From: Chryseobacterium geocarposphaerae
GTDB taxonomy: Bacteria; Bacteroidota; Bacteroidia; Flavobacteriales; Weeksellaceae
Length of the DNA stretch: 64,000 bases
Assembly: GCF_002797535.1 (NCBI RefSeq)
Contig: NZ_PGFD01000001.1
Coordinates: forward strand, 2,418,001-2,482,000
Reading direction: 5' to 3'
The notes under the pieces: generated by a model
The model's input: only the letters and a program-made list of their open reading frames with translations
The model's database searches: none
Told to the model about the DNA's origin: nothing
Shown: one piece after another, positions 28,478 through 36,331 of the stretch
How the letters are laid out: the number at the start of each line of letters is the position of its first letter
How positions within the stretch are numbered: position 1 is the first letter of the stretch
Translations under genes and position numbers: made by a program

Positions 28478-28506
28478 CAAAATTATGAAATGTTAACAAT
28501 ATCAAA
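28478..28506 (-). promoter_or_regulatory. Candidate sdhCAB promoter
   Basis: Minus-strand TAATTTTG (28478-28485) with TTTG (28503-28506) 17 bases upstream, fitting the Bacteroidota -7/-33 pattern. Confidence 0.42.
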
Positions 28507-28597
28507 AAGTGAGAAATCTCACAATTTATCAGTTTGTAATCTTTCTAAATAAGATTTCAGACGTTATTAATTAAAGAGAAAATAAAATACTTAACAA

Positions 28598-30373
28598 TTA
28601 TCTTATGACATAAATCTTGTTGCCATAAATGATCTTTTGAGCATCATCAGGAATGGTTTTTACAGCAGTAACATTCACCCTTCGTGAAGCACAATACGGA
28701 TTAATAATAAATTGTTTAAACTTCTGTTTATCTGATTTTTTATCGATCCAAAAATGCACTTCATTTCCTTTTTTCACAGAAAACGCTTTATGCTTATAAA
28801 AATCATATACAAGCACCTCATCTTTATTGTTTTCGTAGATAGTAAAACCTGTTCTAAGAATTAAAAAAACCAGCGCACACATTATCAATCTCACAGCATT
28901 CTTGGCATTAAATTTCAGAATCGAAAATCTGAGCAAATAAACAAACATAAACAAGCATGCAGCTTCTATAAGGTTCATCGCTATATTATCCGAAAAAAGG
29001 AAATCAATATCCGCAAACCAATGAACCAATTTTAGCAATATCTGAACTGTAAAATCATAAATTGTGTTAATAAAAGAAAGATTCAGCCCGAACGCAATTA
29101 AAGCCGTCTCTACAAATGAAAATATAATAATAGCTTCAGAAAAAGGCACAATAATAAAATTGGCTAAAATAGAAATCAATGAAAACTGATGAAAATAAAA
29201 CAATACTAAAGGTAATGTTGCCAATTGTGCAGAAAGAGAAATTGACACCGTATTAAAAATCATTTTCTTAAAATAACTATCGGCTTTTGGTAAGTAATTT
29301 AAAATAGGCTGATTCAACCAATAAATCCCTAAAACAGCAAGAAAACTCAGTTGAAAGCCTACATCGAAAAGCTGCTGGGAATCATTAATTAGAATGATAA
29401 AAGCAGACAAAGCCAGGGAGTGCAGCAAATCCGGTTTCCGCTGGAGCAAAACATACATAAAATAAGTAGTCAGCATAATACACGATCTTACCACCGAATT
29501 TCCGAACCCGATAAATGCTGCAAACAGCCAGATAAAAATCAAACTGGAAATGACTGCATATTTTCTGAACTGAAGAGGCAAAACTTTTATCAACATTATA
29601 TAAAATAGTCCGAAAATCACCACAATATGTGTTCCGGAGATTGCTAAAAAGTGTACCAATCCTGATTTATTAAAATCCTGTAGAGTTTCAGCATCAATTT
29701 CAGTTCGGTCCGCTAAAATAATTCCTTTTAAAAACTCCTGACTTTTAGAAGAAAGGCTTGATTGATCAATCTTTCGCAAGACTTCTAACCTTTTCTGCTG
29801 AATTTTTTCGGTTAGAGAAAGATCATATCTGTGTTTTGATAATATTTCTCCCTGAAGATAAAATTGCGACCGGATATTTTTTCGCTGAAGGTATTTTGCA
29901 TAATTAAACTGAAAATCATATTGAGGCTTTTTTACATCATACCGGAAAGCTTTCGACTTATAATAGTTTTCAAAATTCAGTTCTTCAGATTCTTTCGGAA
30001 GATAGACCAGAGCATTTTCATCGTTTTTTTCGGACTGTACCAAAGCTTCATATTTCTTATACTTTTCCGTAGAATTCAGTTTTTTAGAGATTTTAAAAAC
30101 AATAAAATCTTCTTTTTGAGGAGCTTCTGTACTCTCATTAACCTGCCGGAAATAGTGGAAACAGATTCCAATTCCGAAAAACGAAGCCATCAGAAAAATA
30201 GGCTTTACTTTAGAAACAAAATACGAACGGTAAAAAATGGCAAGTAAAAAAACAAGACTCAGAACAATAATTCCTGTAATTACATTTTTAGTTACAGGAA
30301 AAATATCTTGCAGAAATATCCCAAGAATAAAAGCAATGACAAGAATCAAAAGAGGCTGCCTGTTCAAAATCAT
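28598..30373 (-). CDS. comEC: ComEC/Rec2-family membrane protein
   Basis: I start at the ATG at 30373 (MILNRQPLLILVIAFILGIF); the longer frame adds 26 low-quality residues. The 591-residue product has an N-terminal membrane pair and DUF4131-like soluble region (about 1-180), then the competence domain with many membrane segments, including the characteristic HFLAISGTHIVVIFGLFYIM. ComEC forms the inner-membrane channel for single-stranded DNA in natural transformation. The C-terminus is a short soluble tail with no metallo-beta-lactamase HxHxDH motif, so this is the short Bacteroidota form. It follows lpxB in the same direction. Confidence 0.88.
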   Translation of the reverse strand: MILNRQPLLILVIAFILGIFLQDIFPVTKNVITGIIVLSLVFLLAIFYRSYFVSKVKPIFLMASFFGIGICFHYFRQVNESTEAPQKEDFIVFKISKKLNSTEKYKKYEALVQSEKNDENALVYLPKESEELNFENYYKSKAFRYDVKKPQYDFQFNYAKYLQRKNIRSQFYLQGEILSKHRYDLSLTEKIQQKRLEVLRKIDQSSLSSKSQEFLKGIILADRTEIDAETLQDFNKSGLVHFLAISGTHIVVIFGLFYIMLIKVLPLQFRKYAVISSLIFIWLFAAFIGFGNSVVRSCIMLTTYFMYVLLQRKPDLLHSLALSAFIILINDSQQLFDVGFQLSFLAVLGIYWLNQPILNYLPKADSYFKKMIFNTVSISLSAQLATLPLVLFYFHQFSLISILANFIIVPFSEAIIIFSFVETALIAFGLNLSFINTIYDFTVQILLKLVHWFADIDFLFSDNIAMNLIEAACLFMFVYLLRFSILKFNAKNAVRLIMCALVFLILRTGFTIYENNKDEVLVYDFYKHKAFSVKKGNEVHFWIDKKSDKQKFKQFIINPYCASRRVNVTAVKTIPDDAQKIIYGNKIYVIR

Positions 30374-30458
30374 TTGTGTTTGGACAAGCAATTTAATAAA
30401 TTTTACGAAAAAAAAGAAGCAAACCGCTGATTTCCAAAAACAATCAGCCAAAAAACAA

Positions 30459-31565
30459 CTATTGAAGTTTTAAAATTACTTCTGCCGCATTTTCACTTGC
30501 TCCTTCTCCACCCAATTTTTCCCGCAGTAATTCATAATCCCTAAGAACCTCAGCTCTCATCCCGCCTTCTAGTATTTTTTTGAGCTCTTCAACCAGATTT
30601 TTAGTATTTAAATCATTCTGAATTAGCTCTTTCACAACTTCACGATCCATGATGAGATTGACCAAAGAAATATATTTAATATTTTTCACCAACCTTTTTG
30701 CAATGGCATAAGAAACTTTACTTCCGCGGTAACAAACCACTTCAGGCACATTTAACAAAGCTGTTTCTAAAGTTGCCGTTCCCGAAGTTACCAAAGCTGC
30801 TTTTGAACATCTTAACAAATCATACGTCCTGTTCGAGACAAAATGTACATTTTCATCCACATATTTTTCATAAAATTCTTTCGGAAGACTTGGCGCACCT
30901 GCAATGACAAACTGATATTCTTTAAAATACGGTCTTACGGAAAGCATCATTTCAAGCATTTTTTCAACTTCCTGCTTTCTCGAACCCGGTAAAAGGGCTA
31001 TGATTTCTTTTCCGTTTAATCCGTTTTCTTTTTTAAATCCTTCAATACTAATCTCTTGAAGCGTGGAAATTGCATCTAGTAAAGGATGTCCTACAAAATG
31101 AGAATGGACTTTATGTTTTTTATAAAAATCTTCCTCAAAAGGTAAAATTACCATCATCTCATCTACATACTTTTTGATAATCTCTACCCTTCCCTCTTTC
31201 CATGCCCAAAGCTGAGGAGAAATATAGTATACAACTTTTATCCCCAGTTCTTTTGCAAACTTTGCAATTCTTAAGTTAAACCCCGGATAATCCACTAAAA
31301 TTAAAACATCAGGCTTATTGTTTTTAATATCTTCTTTGCAAAATTTAATATTGTTCAAAATGGTTCTTAAATTCATCGCAACTTCCAAAAACCCCATAAA
31401 AGCCAAGTCCCGGTAATGCTTTACCAATGTTCCGCCTTGCTTCTCCATAAGATCTCCTCCCCAAAATCTGAATTCTGCATTAGAATCTTTTTGTTTTAAA
31501 GCTTTCATTAAATTACTTCCGTGTAGATCTCCGGAAGCTTCGCCTGCGATAATATAATATTTCAT
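30459..31565 (-). CDS. lpxB: Lipid-A-disaccharide synthase
   Basis: The 368-residue protein begins MKYYIIAGEASGDLHGSNLM, the nearly invariant LpxB N-terminus, and continues with LVDYPGFNLRIAKFAK, YYISPQLWAWKEGR, LPFE, HFVGHPLLD, LLPGSRKQEVE and SGTATLETALLNVPEVVCYR, all family signatures. It condenses UDP-2,3-diacylglucosamine with lipid X to form the lipid A disaccharide at the inner membrane. It probably shares a transcript with comEC, whose start lies 85 bases downstream. lpxB marks this as a lipopolysaccharide-making Gram-negative. Confidence 0.96.
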   Translation of the reverse strand: MKYYIIAGEASGDLHGSNLMKALKQKDSNAEFRFWGGDLMEKQGGTLVKHYRDLAFMGFLEVAMNLRTILNNIKFCKEDIKNNKPDVLILVDYPGFNLRIAKFAKELGIKVVYYISPQLWAWKEGRVEIIKKYVDEMMVILPFEEDFYKKHKVHSHFVGHPLLDAISTLQEISIEGFKKENGLNGKEIIALLPGSRKQEVEKMLEMMLSVRPYFKEYQFVIAGAPSLPKEFYEKYVDENVHFVSNRTYDLLRCSKAALVTSGTATLETALLNVPEVVCYRGSKVSYAIAKRLVKNIKYISLVNLIMDREVVKELIQNDLNTKNLVEELKKILEGGMRAEVLRDYELLREKLGGEGASENAAEVILKLQ

Positions 31566-31696
31566 TCCCTCTGAAATCTTTTATGTTTTTATAATCATCA
31601 GCAAACCTTACCGTATTACTTTCTGTTATCAAAGTTATGGGAGGCTTCTATGATCAGGATAGAAAACAAATAAGATATTATAATATCTTTAATTTG

Positions 31697-31704
31697 TAAA
31701 TTTG
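31697..31704 (+). promoter_or_regulatory. Candidate -7 element (TAAATTTG)
   Basis: TAAATTTG 20 bases upstream of the chosen DUF2480 start, in the divergent gap with lpxB. Confidence 0.35.
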
Positions 31705-31724
31705 TTTCAAAGATAATGATAAAA

Positions 31725-32234
31725 ATGTCAGAAGAATTTGAAATACGAAATAAAGTTGCAGAAAGCGGTTTAATCAATTTTGATCTCACCACACTTGTTC
31801 CGAAAGGAGTACGAAAAGGTATTGATTTGAAAGATTTCCTTTACATGGAAATGATTTTAAAAGAGAAAGATTTCCGTGAAAAAGTAGCAGCCATTAATCC
31901 CGAAGAATACCGAGATGCTTATGTCTATATATACAATTCTGCAGATGCCATTGTCCCTCTTTGGGCTTATTTTTTAATCACAGCAAAAATTACCGATGTC
32001 ACCAAAAAAGTTGTATTCGGTGATAAAGAAGATCTGGAAGTTATTTTGATGCACAACGCTATCCAAAGCTATGATTTTGATGAAATGAGAGGCAAAAGAG
32101 TCCTGGTTAAAGGCTGCTCAGACAAAGAAATTCCAGAGAATGCTTATATTGAACTTGTAGAGCAATTACAACCTCTTGTAAAATCACTTATGTTTGGAGA
32201 AGCATGTTCTAATGTTCCGATTTTAAAGAACTAG
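31725..32234 (+). CDS. DUF2480 family protein
   Basis: The product begins MSEEFEIRNKVAESGLINFD, the recognisable start of the Bacteroidota DUF2480 family; an ATG 9 bases upstream (31716) is an alternative. At 169 residues it has the usual length. It is soluble, with no signal peptide, and contains GIDLKDFLYMEMILKEKDFR, QLYNSADAIVPLWAY-like helix and VLVKGCSDKEIPENAYIEL. The conserved Cys in KGCSDK is notable. Function is unknown in the family. It is divergent from lpxB and probably monocistronic. Confidence 0.88.
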   Translation: MSEEFEIRNKVAESGLINFDLTTLVPKGVRKGIDLKDFLYMEMILKEKDFREKVAAINPEEYRDAYVYIYNSADAIVPLWAYFLITAKITDVTKKVVFGDKEDLEVILMHNAIQSYDFDEMRGKRVLVKGCSDKEIPENAYIELVEQLQPLVKSLMFGEACSNVPILKN

Positions 32235-32298
32235 CTTAACATAAAATAAAACCTCTAATAATTACAGGATAAAAAAACTCTTCATTCAGAATTTTTAA

Positions 32299-32306
32299 TA
32301 AATTTG
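32299..32306 (+). promoter_or_regulatory. Candidate -7 element (TAAATTTG)
   Basis: TAAATTTG 28 bases upstream of the DUF937 gene start; no clear -33 element. Confidence 0.3.
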
Positions 32307-32334
32307 ATTTCAACATTTAAAAATCACATACGAA

Positions 32335-32994
32335 ATGAGTTTACTTGATTTACTTACCGGAAACACCAGCAATCAGGTTGCTGAAAAGGCTGAAAACAAA
32401 TTCGGAATCAGCAGAAATCAAATTATTGCCCTATTAGCAGTAGCCGCCCCGTTGATTATTTCTTATCTGAGAAATAAATCTCAGGATGCCAAAGAAGCTG
32501 AAGCACTAAACAATGCATTAGATAAAGACCATGACGGAAGCATCCTTAATGATTCTTCTCAATTGGAAGCCAGAGAATCTGAAGGAGGTTCTATTTTAAA
32601 TCACATTTTTGGTGGAGATAAACAAAATGTAGAAAACCAACTTTCTCAGAATACCGGTATTTCTATTGATAAAATCGGCCCTGTTTTAGCGATGTTAGCT
32701 CCTGTAATTATGGGATATATAGGAAAAGAAAAGCAACAAAACAATGTAGGAGCAGGAGGTTTAGGTGATCTTTTGGGAGGAATTCTCGGAAACGCATCCA
32801 GCCAGGCTCAAACGCAACAATCCAATCCTCTGAATGATATTTTAGGAAGTGTTTTGGGTGGTGGGCAATCTCAATCCTCCGGAAATCCTTTGAATGACAT
32901 CTTAGGAAGTGTTCTTGGAGGAGGTAACAATCAGCAAAAACAGCAAGGAGGCGGATTAGGGGATATCCTGGGAAGCTTTTTAGGAGGAAAATAA
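32335..32994 (+). CDS. DUF937 domain protein with Gly-rich repeats
   Basis: The 219-residue protein has two DUF937-type helical segments (about 20-50, IIALLAVAAPLIISYLRN; about 105-135, IDKIGPVLAMLAPVIMGYIG), each a YidB-like hydrophobic helix. Between them is DKDHDGSILND, a DxDxDG loop resembling a calcium-binding site. The C-terminal third consists of repeats of NPLNDILGSVLGGG and shortened GLGDILGSFLGG, separated by Gln/Ser/Asn-rich spacers. No signal peptide is seen. Function unknown; self-assembly through the Gly/Leu repeats is only a guess. Confidence 0.85.
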   Translation: MSLLDLLTGNTSNQVAEKAENKFGISRNQIIALLAVAAPLIISYLRNKSQDAKEAEALNNALDKDHDGSILNDSSQLEARESEGGSILNHIFGGDKQNVENQLSQNTGISIDKIGPVLAMLAPVIMGYIGKEKQQNNVGAGGLGDLLGGILGNASSQAQTQQSNPLNDILGSVLGGGQSQSSGNPLNDILGSVLGGGNNQQKQQGGGLGDILGSFLGGK

Positions 32995-33012
32995 TTTTTT
33001 AATTATAAAGTA

Positions 33013-33047
33013 AAAAAGACCGGGCTAATTAATTTCCCGGTCTTTTT
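33013..33047. terminator. Bidirectional rho-independent terminator
   Basis: Perfect 12-pair stem AAAAAGACCGGG / CCCGGTCTTTTT with an 11-base loop, placed between the convergent DUF937 and THX genes. Confidence 0.9.
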
Positions 33048-33054
33048 ATTTCTG

Positions 33055-33174
33055 TTACTTTTTAGATTGGTCTTCAGAAACTACAGTTGTTTTTGAATTT
33101 CTTCTTGGTCTTCTTTTTCCGTAGCTTCCATTATTAATTTTACCTCTTCTTGATTTTTTGTCTCCTTTTCCCAT
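33055..33174 (-). CDS. Small ribosomal protein THX (bTHX family), 39 aa
   Basis: A 40-codon frame on the minus strand encodes MGKGDKKSRRGKINNGSYGK followed by RRPRRNSKTTVV and SEDQSKK. The start MGKGDKKxRRGKIxxGSYGxxRP is the signature of the 30S ribosomal protein THX, a very basic peptide that stabilises the small-subunit head and is found in Thermus and Bacteroidota. Promoter element TATCTTTG lies 63 bases upstream and the bidirectional terminator directly follows. It is easily missed because of its length. Confidence 0.9.
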   Translation of the reverse strand: MGKGDKKSRRGKINNGSYGKRRPRRNSKTTVVSEDQSKK

Positions 33175-33237
33175 AAGTAATAATTTTGGTTGATTGATGA
33201 CGAATTTAGAAAATATGTGTTTAAAATCAAAGATATA

Positions 33238-33245
33238 AGCTGTTA
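33238..33245 (-). promoter_or_regulatory. Candidate -7 element (TATCTTTG)
   Basis: Minus-strand TATCTTTG upstream of the THX gene, between it and the MATE gene stop. Confidence 0.4.
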
Positions 33246-33259
33246 AAATTATTATAAAA

Positions 33260-34690
33260 CTATACTTTCACAGTCTTCCACTTTCCTCTTTTAAACAAAA
33301 TAAATGCAACAACTGTGATTAAAGTTTCAGCAGCGGGGATGGAAATAAAGACACCCTTCGGTCCCATTCCTGAATATTTTGCAAGAAAATAAGCCAAAGG
33401 AATCTGGAACAACCAAAACCCAAAAAGATTCACCCAAGTCGGCGTCCATGTATCTCCCGCTCCGTTAAAAGCATTGATCATCACCATCCCGATTCCGTAG
33501 AAGATAAATCCGATACTCATAATATGTAAAGCATTTTTAGCATAGTTTTTAATTTCTATTTCCTGTGTAAAAAATCCTACTAAAAAATCACTCAAAAGAA
33601 AGAATATCAAACTTACCGTCAACATAAAAATTACGTTGTATTTTACCGTTTTCATAACGGATTGTTCAGCCCTTACCATTTCGTTGGCTCCCATATTTTG
33701 TCCCACTAAGGTTGATGCCGCATTACTCAGCCCCCAAGCCGGAAGCATAAAGAACATCATGAGCCGTAAAGCCGTCTGGTAACCCGCAGAAGCATCTTCA
33801 TGACCTGTAGTTGCCACCAATTGCGCTAAAAAAATCCAGCTACAGGAAGCAATTACAAACTGGAAGATTCCCGGGGTTGCAATTTTTATGACAGATTTTA
33901 TAATTTCAAAATCCGGTTTAAAATAATTAATCAGGATACGGATCTGAGTATCTGCAATCAACAGATGATACAACTGATATATCACCCCTATGCTTCTTCC
34001 GATCGTTGTGGCCAAAGCCGCGCCTGTTAATCCCATCGCAGGAACCGGGCCGAAACCTTTAATAAGAACCGGGCACAAAATAATATTGGCAATATTGGCG
34101 ATCCAAAGAGATTTCATCGCAATCGCAGCATTTCCTGCGCCTCTGAAAATTCCATTAATTAAAAACAGGAGCATAATAATCACACTACTTCCCATCATTA
34201 TTCTTGTGAATTCTTTTCCATAAGAGGCCGCTTCAGGTTTTGCCCCCATCAGCATTAAGATTTCTTCAGCATAAATTACTCCGAATAAACTCAAAATAAA
34301 AGTTACAGCGAACGAAACCAATAAAACCTGTGCCGCACTTCTGGAGGCCTGTTCAGGATTTTTTTCTCCGATTCTTCTGGCAACCATTGCCGTTGCCGCC
34401 ATACTCATCCCGATGGCAATAGAATACATTACAGAGAGTACAGATTCTGTTAAACCAACCGTCTGGATTGCATAACCGCTTTCTTTCAAATGGCCTACAA
34501 AATACAAATCAACCAACGCAAATACAGATTCCATGGCCATTTCCAGCATCATTGGAATTGCTAAAAGAAGAACTGCGCTTCTTATGGTTGCTTTGGTATA
34601 ATCGACTTCTTCGCCACTTAACGCTTTTCTAATAAAAGCAAAATATTTCTTCACAATTTTATCATTTAAGTTTCCAACAAAAATATACAT
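33260..34690 (-). CDS. MATE family efflux transporter
   Basis: The 476-residue protein has about 12 membrane segments in two halves and the MATE signatures LAIPMMLEMAMESVFALVDLYFVGHL near the first helices, shown in part as VDLYFVGHL, and NGIFRGAGNA and NAFNGAGDTWTP in the equivalent helices of each half. MATE proteins export drugs or metabolites from the cytoplasm in exchange for sodium or protons. The substrate cannot be told. It starts at an ATG at 34690, within the short gap to the divergent DUF2975 cassette, and appears monocistronic. Confidence 0.92.
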   Translation of the reverse strand: MYIFVGNLNDKIVKKYFAFIRKALSGEEVDYTKATIRSAVLLLAIPMMLEMAMESVFALVDLYFVGHLKESGYAIQTVGLTESVLSVMYSIAIGMSMAATAMVARRIGEKNPEQASRSAAQVLLVSFAVTFILSLFGVIYAEEILMLMGAKPEAASYGKEFTRIMMGSSVIIMLLFLINGIFRGAGNAAIAMKSLWIANIANIILCPVLIKGFGPVPAMGLTGAALATTIGRSIGVIYQLYHLLIADTQIRILINYFKPDFEIIKSVIKIATPGIFQFVIASCSWIFLAQLVATTGHEDASAGYQTALRLMMFFMLPAWGLSNAASTLVGQNMGANEMVRAEQSVMKTVKYNVIFMLTVSLIFFLLSDFLVGFFTQEIEIKNYAKNALHIMSIGFIFYGIGMVMINAFNGAGDTWTPTWVNLFGFWLFQIPLAYFLAKYSGMGPKGVFISIPAAETLITVVAFILFKRGKWKTVKV

Positions 34691-34770
34691 TCACAGAGGA
34701 TTACAACTTGGCATATGAAAAGATTTCGAACAGTCCAACTAATCATATTTTTATCCCCAGGAAATAAATT

Positions 34771-34812
34771 CAATAAATATTTATTGTTTTACAATAAATA
34801 TTTATATATTTG
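34771..34812 (+). promoter_or_regulatory. Double palindromic operator overlapping a promoter
   Basis: CAATAAATATTTATTG at 34771-34786 is a perfect 16-base palindrome. A second copy, CAATAAATATTTATAT (34792-34807, 14 of 16 bases the same), starts exactly 21 bases later, two helical turns. A TTG at the end of copy 1 (34784-34786) and TATATTTG (34805-34812) at the end of copy 2 are spaced 18 bases, a good -33/-7 pair. Binding of the HTH protein encoded at the end of the operon is inferred. Confidence 0.6.
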
Positions 34813-34833
34813 CAATAATAAAACAGTTGACAC

Positions 34834-35382
34834 ATGAAGCTAAATTCAGATTTCATACTTGAAATTCTAAAAATTTTCTTTTGGATATTCACATTGATTT
34901 TAGGTATTGCAATATCCATATTAGTCCTTATTTTCTTTTTTACCATTTTCGGAATTGATATGGGCAGTTTAAAAGAAATAAAGATTAGCATTACCCTTTT
35001 CAGCGGAAAAATAAAAGATATACAGTCGCTGGGAAAATTAAAATCAATTTTTATTTTAGGGTATTCCATCCTTGAAGGTCTTTTGCAGCTTGTCTTTTTT
35101 TTAACGGTCATTAAAATCCTTAAAAAGATCAGTCTCAATAGTACTTTTTCTACCGAAATATACTTTTTAATCTCCAAGATTGCCAAACTGGCTTTGTTAA
35201 TTGGCAGCTTATCTTTCTTAGTCAACATGGGCAATGAACTGATTCATGGAAACCTCAATATATCAGCGGATTTAAACAGTAAAAGCTTACAGTTCTTTTT
35301 AGTTTCAGGTGTAGTTTATATCATCGCACAGGTTTATAAAAGAGCCGTTGACTTGCAAAATGAAAGTGATTTAACAATTTAA
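34834..35382 (+). CDS. DUF2975 membrane protein (first of pair)
   Basis: This 182-residue protein has four hydrophobic segments (about 8-35, 66-90, 105-130 and 145-168), matching the four-helix DUF2975 family. It ends RAVDLQNESDLTI, a tail shared with the next gene (LALQTENDLTI). In many bacteria DUF2975 genes precede a small YozG-like HTH regulator, as here. The stop codon is directly followed by the ATG of the second DUF2975 gene, so the two are translated together. Function unknown; a membrane sensor or regulator of the HTH protein is inference. Confidence 0.85.
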   Translation: MKLNSDFILEILKIFFWIFTLILGIAISILVLIFFFTIFGIDMGSLKEIKISITLFSGKIKDIQSLGKLKSIFILGYSILEGLLQLVFFLTVIKILKKISLNSTFSTEIYFLISKIAKLALLIGSLSFLVNMGNELIHGNLNISADLNSKSLQFFLVSGVVYIIAQVYKRAVDLQNESDLTI

Positions 35383-35991
35383 ATGCTCAACACTATGAAA
35401 ATTATCGGCAAAAACTCCTTATCACAATACATAAGCTATCTGCTTTTTGTTTTGTTCATCATTATTGCTTTTAACCTTGTGTACGAAATTATTGGTCATG
35501 GTATTTTGTTTTATAAATACAAAACCGGAAGCACGATATTATCAGATACTTTTATATTGGCAAACGATGTCGGATGGTCAAAAAACAAGTGGACAATTCC
35601 GATGGAAAACCTGTTAAAGTTCAAAATCAATTACCCTTTTTCTGACATTCAGATGGTAACCGGAGTCTATGCTCCCAATCAGATCATTCATAATATCCTG
35701 GGCATGATTTTCCTGAGCTTATTTTTCTTTTTCTCTTATAGATGCTTTAAAGAAATGAGTGCTGATCAGATTTTCAATCAAAATGCAATAAAGTGGCTCA
35801 AACGATTTTGCTTTCTGAACCTTATCATCGGAGCAGCCGGAATTTTCGAATTTTTCTATTTTAAAATGAATTCTGTGTATACCTTATTGACCTACTTCTT
35901 TTTTGCTTTTTTTGGGATCATTATTCTCTTTATTGTTGAATTTTTCAAAAAGGGACTAGCTTTGCAGACTGAAAACGATTTAACAATTTAA
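35383..35991 (+). CDS. DUF2975 membrane protein (second of pair)
   Basis: The 202-residue protein again has four membrane segments (about 13-38, 105-125, 145-165 and 168-187), with a longer loop between helices 1 and 2 than its neighbour. It ends LALQTENDLTI, like gene one. ATG at 35383 abuts the previous stop; a second ATG at 35395 (MKIIGKNSLSQY) is also possible. It is followed after 3 bases by the HTH gene. Two divergent DUF2975 copies in one operon suggests a heteromeric membrane complex, which is inference. Confidence 0.85.
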   Translation: MLNTMKIIGKNSLSQYISYLLFVLFIIIAFNLVYEIIGHGILFYKYKTGSTILSDTFILANDVGWSKNKWTIPMENLLKFKINYPFSDIQMVTGVYAPNQIIHNILGMIFLSLFFFFSYRCFKEMSADQIFNQNAIKWLKRFCFLNLIIGAAGIFEFFYFKMNSVYTLLTYFFFAFFGIIILFIVEFFKKGLALQTENDLTI

Positions 35992-35994
35992 ACC

Positions 35995-36201
35995 ATGCCT
36001 ATTATCATTAATGTAGACGTAATGCTCGCCAAACGAAAAATGCAGTCACAGGAATTGGCAGAAAAAATAGGGATTACACAGGCAAACCTTTCGATTTTAA
36101 AAACCGGAAAAGCAAAAGCGGTTAAACTTTCTACACTGGAAGCCATTTGTAAGGCGCTGGATTGTCAGCCGGGCGATATCCTTGAGTACGTAAAAGATTA
36201 A
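35995..36201 (+). CDS. YozG-like HTH transcriptional regulator
   Basis: The 68-residue protein is a single Cro/C1-type helix-turn-helix domain: MPIIINVDVMLAKRKMQSQE, then LAEKIGITQANLSILKTGKA with helix 3 in QANLSILKTG, and ending LDCQPGDILEYVKD, typical of the YozG family. It is 3 bases after the second DUF2975 gene. The 21-base-spaced palindromes at the operon promoter are the likely binding sites, giving autoregulation. Whether the DUF2975 proteins tether or inhibit it is not known. Confidence 0.92.
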   Translation: MPIIINVDVMLAKRKMQSQELAEKIGITQANLSILKTGKAKAVKLSTLEAICKALDCQPGDILEYVKD

Positions 36202-36305
36202 TATTTATTAAGAATTTAATTTAAAATAATCTATTAAAAACACAATTTCTATTATAAAATATTTTAAAACTCATTTCAAATCACAAACACCCCAATCTAA
36301 CTCAC

Positions 36306-36313
36306 TAGATTTG
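36306..36313 (+). promoter_or_regulatory. Candidate -7 element (TAGATTTG)
   Basis: TAGATTTG 18 bases upstream of the S41 protease start; no well-placed -33 element. Confidence 0.35.
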
Positions 36314-36331
36314 GAAAAAATTTAATCAATC

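Noticed and set aside
30374..30451. Longer N-terminus for ComEC
   Set aside because: The extra 26 residues do not look like the family, and the ATG at 30373 is followed directly by the first membrane helix.
34770..35234. 154-aa minus-strand frame opposite the first DUF2975 gene
   Set aside because: It is a Lys/Ile-rich shadow frame antisense to a clear membrane protein and overlaps the operator.
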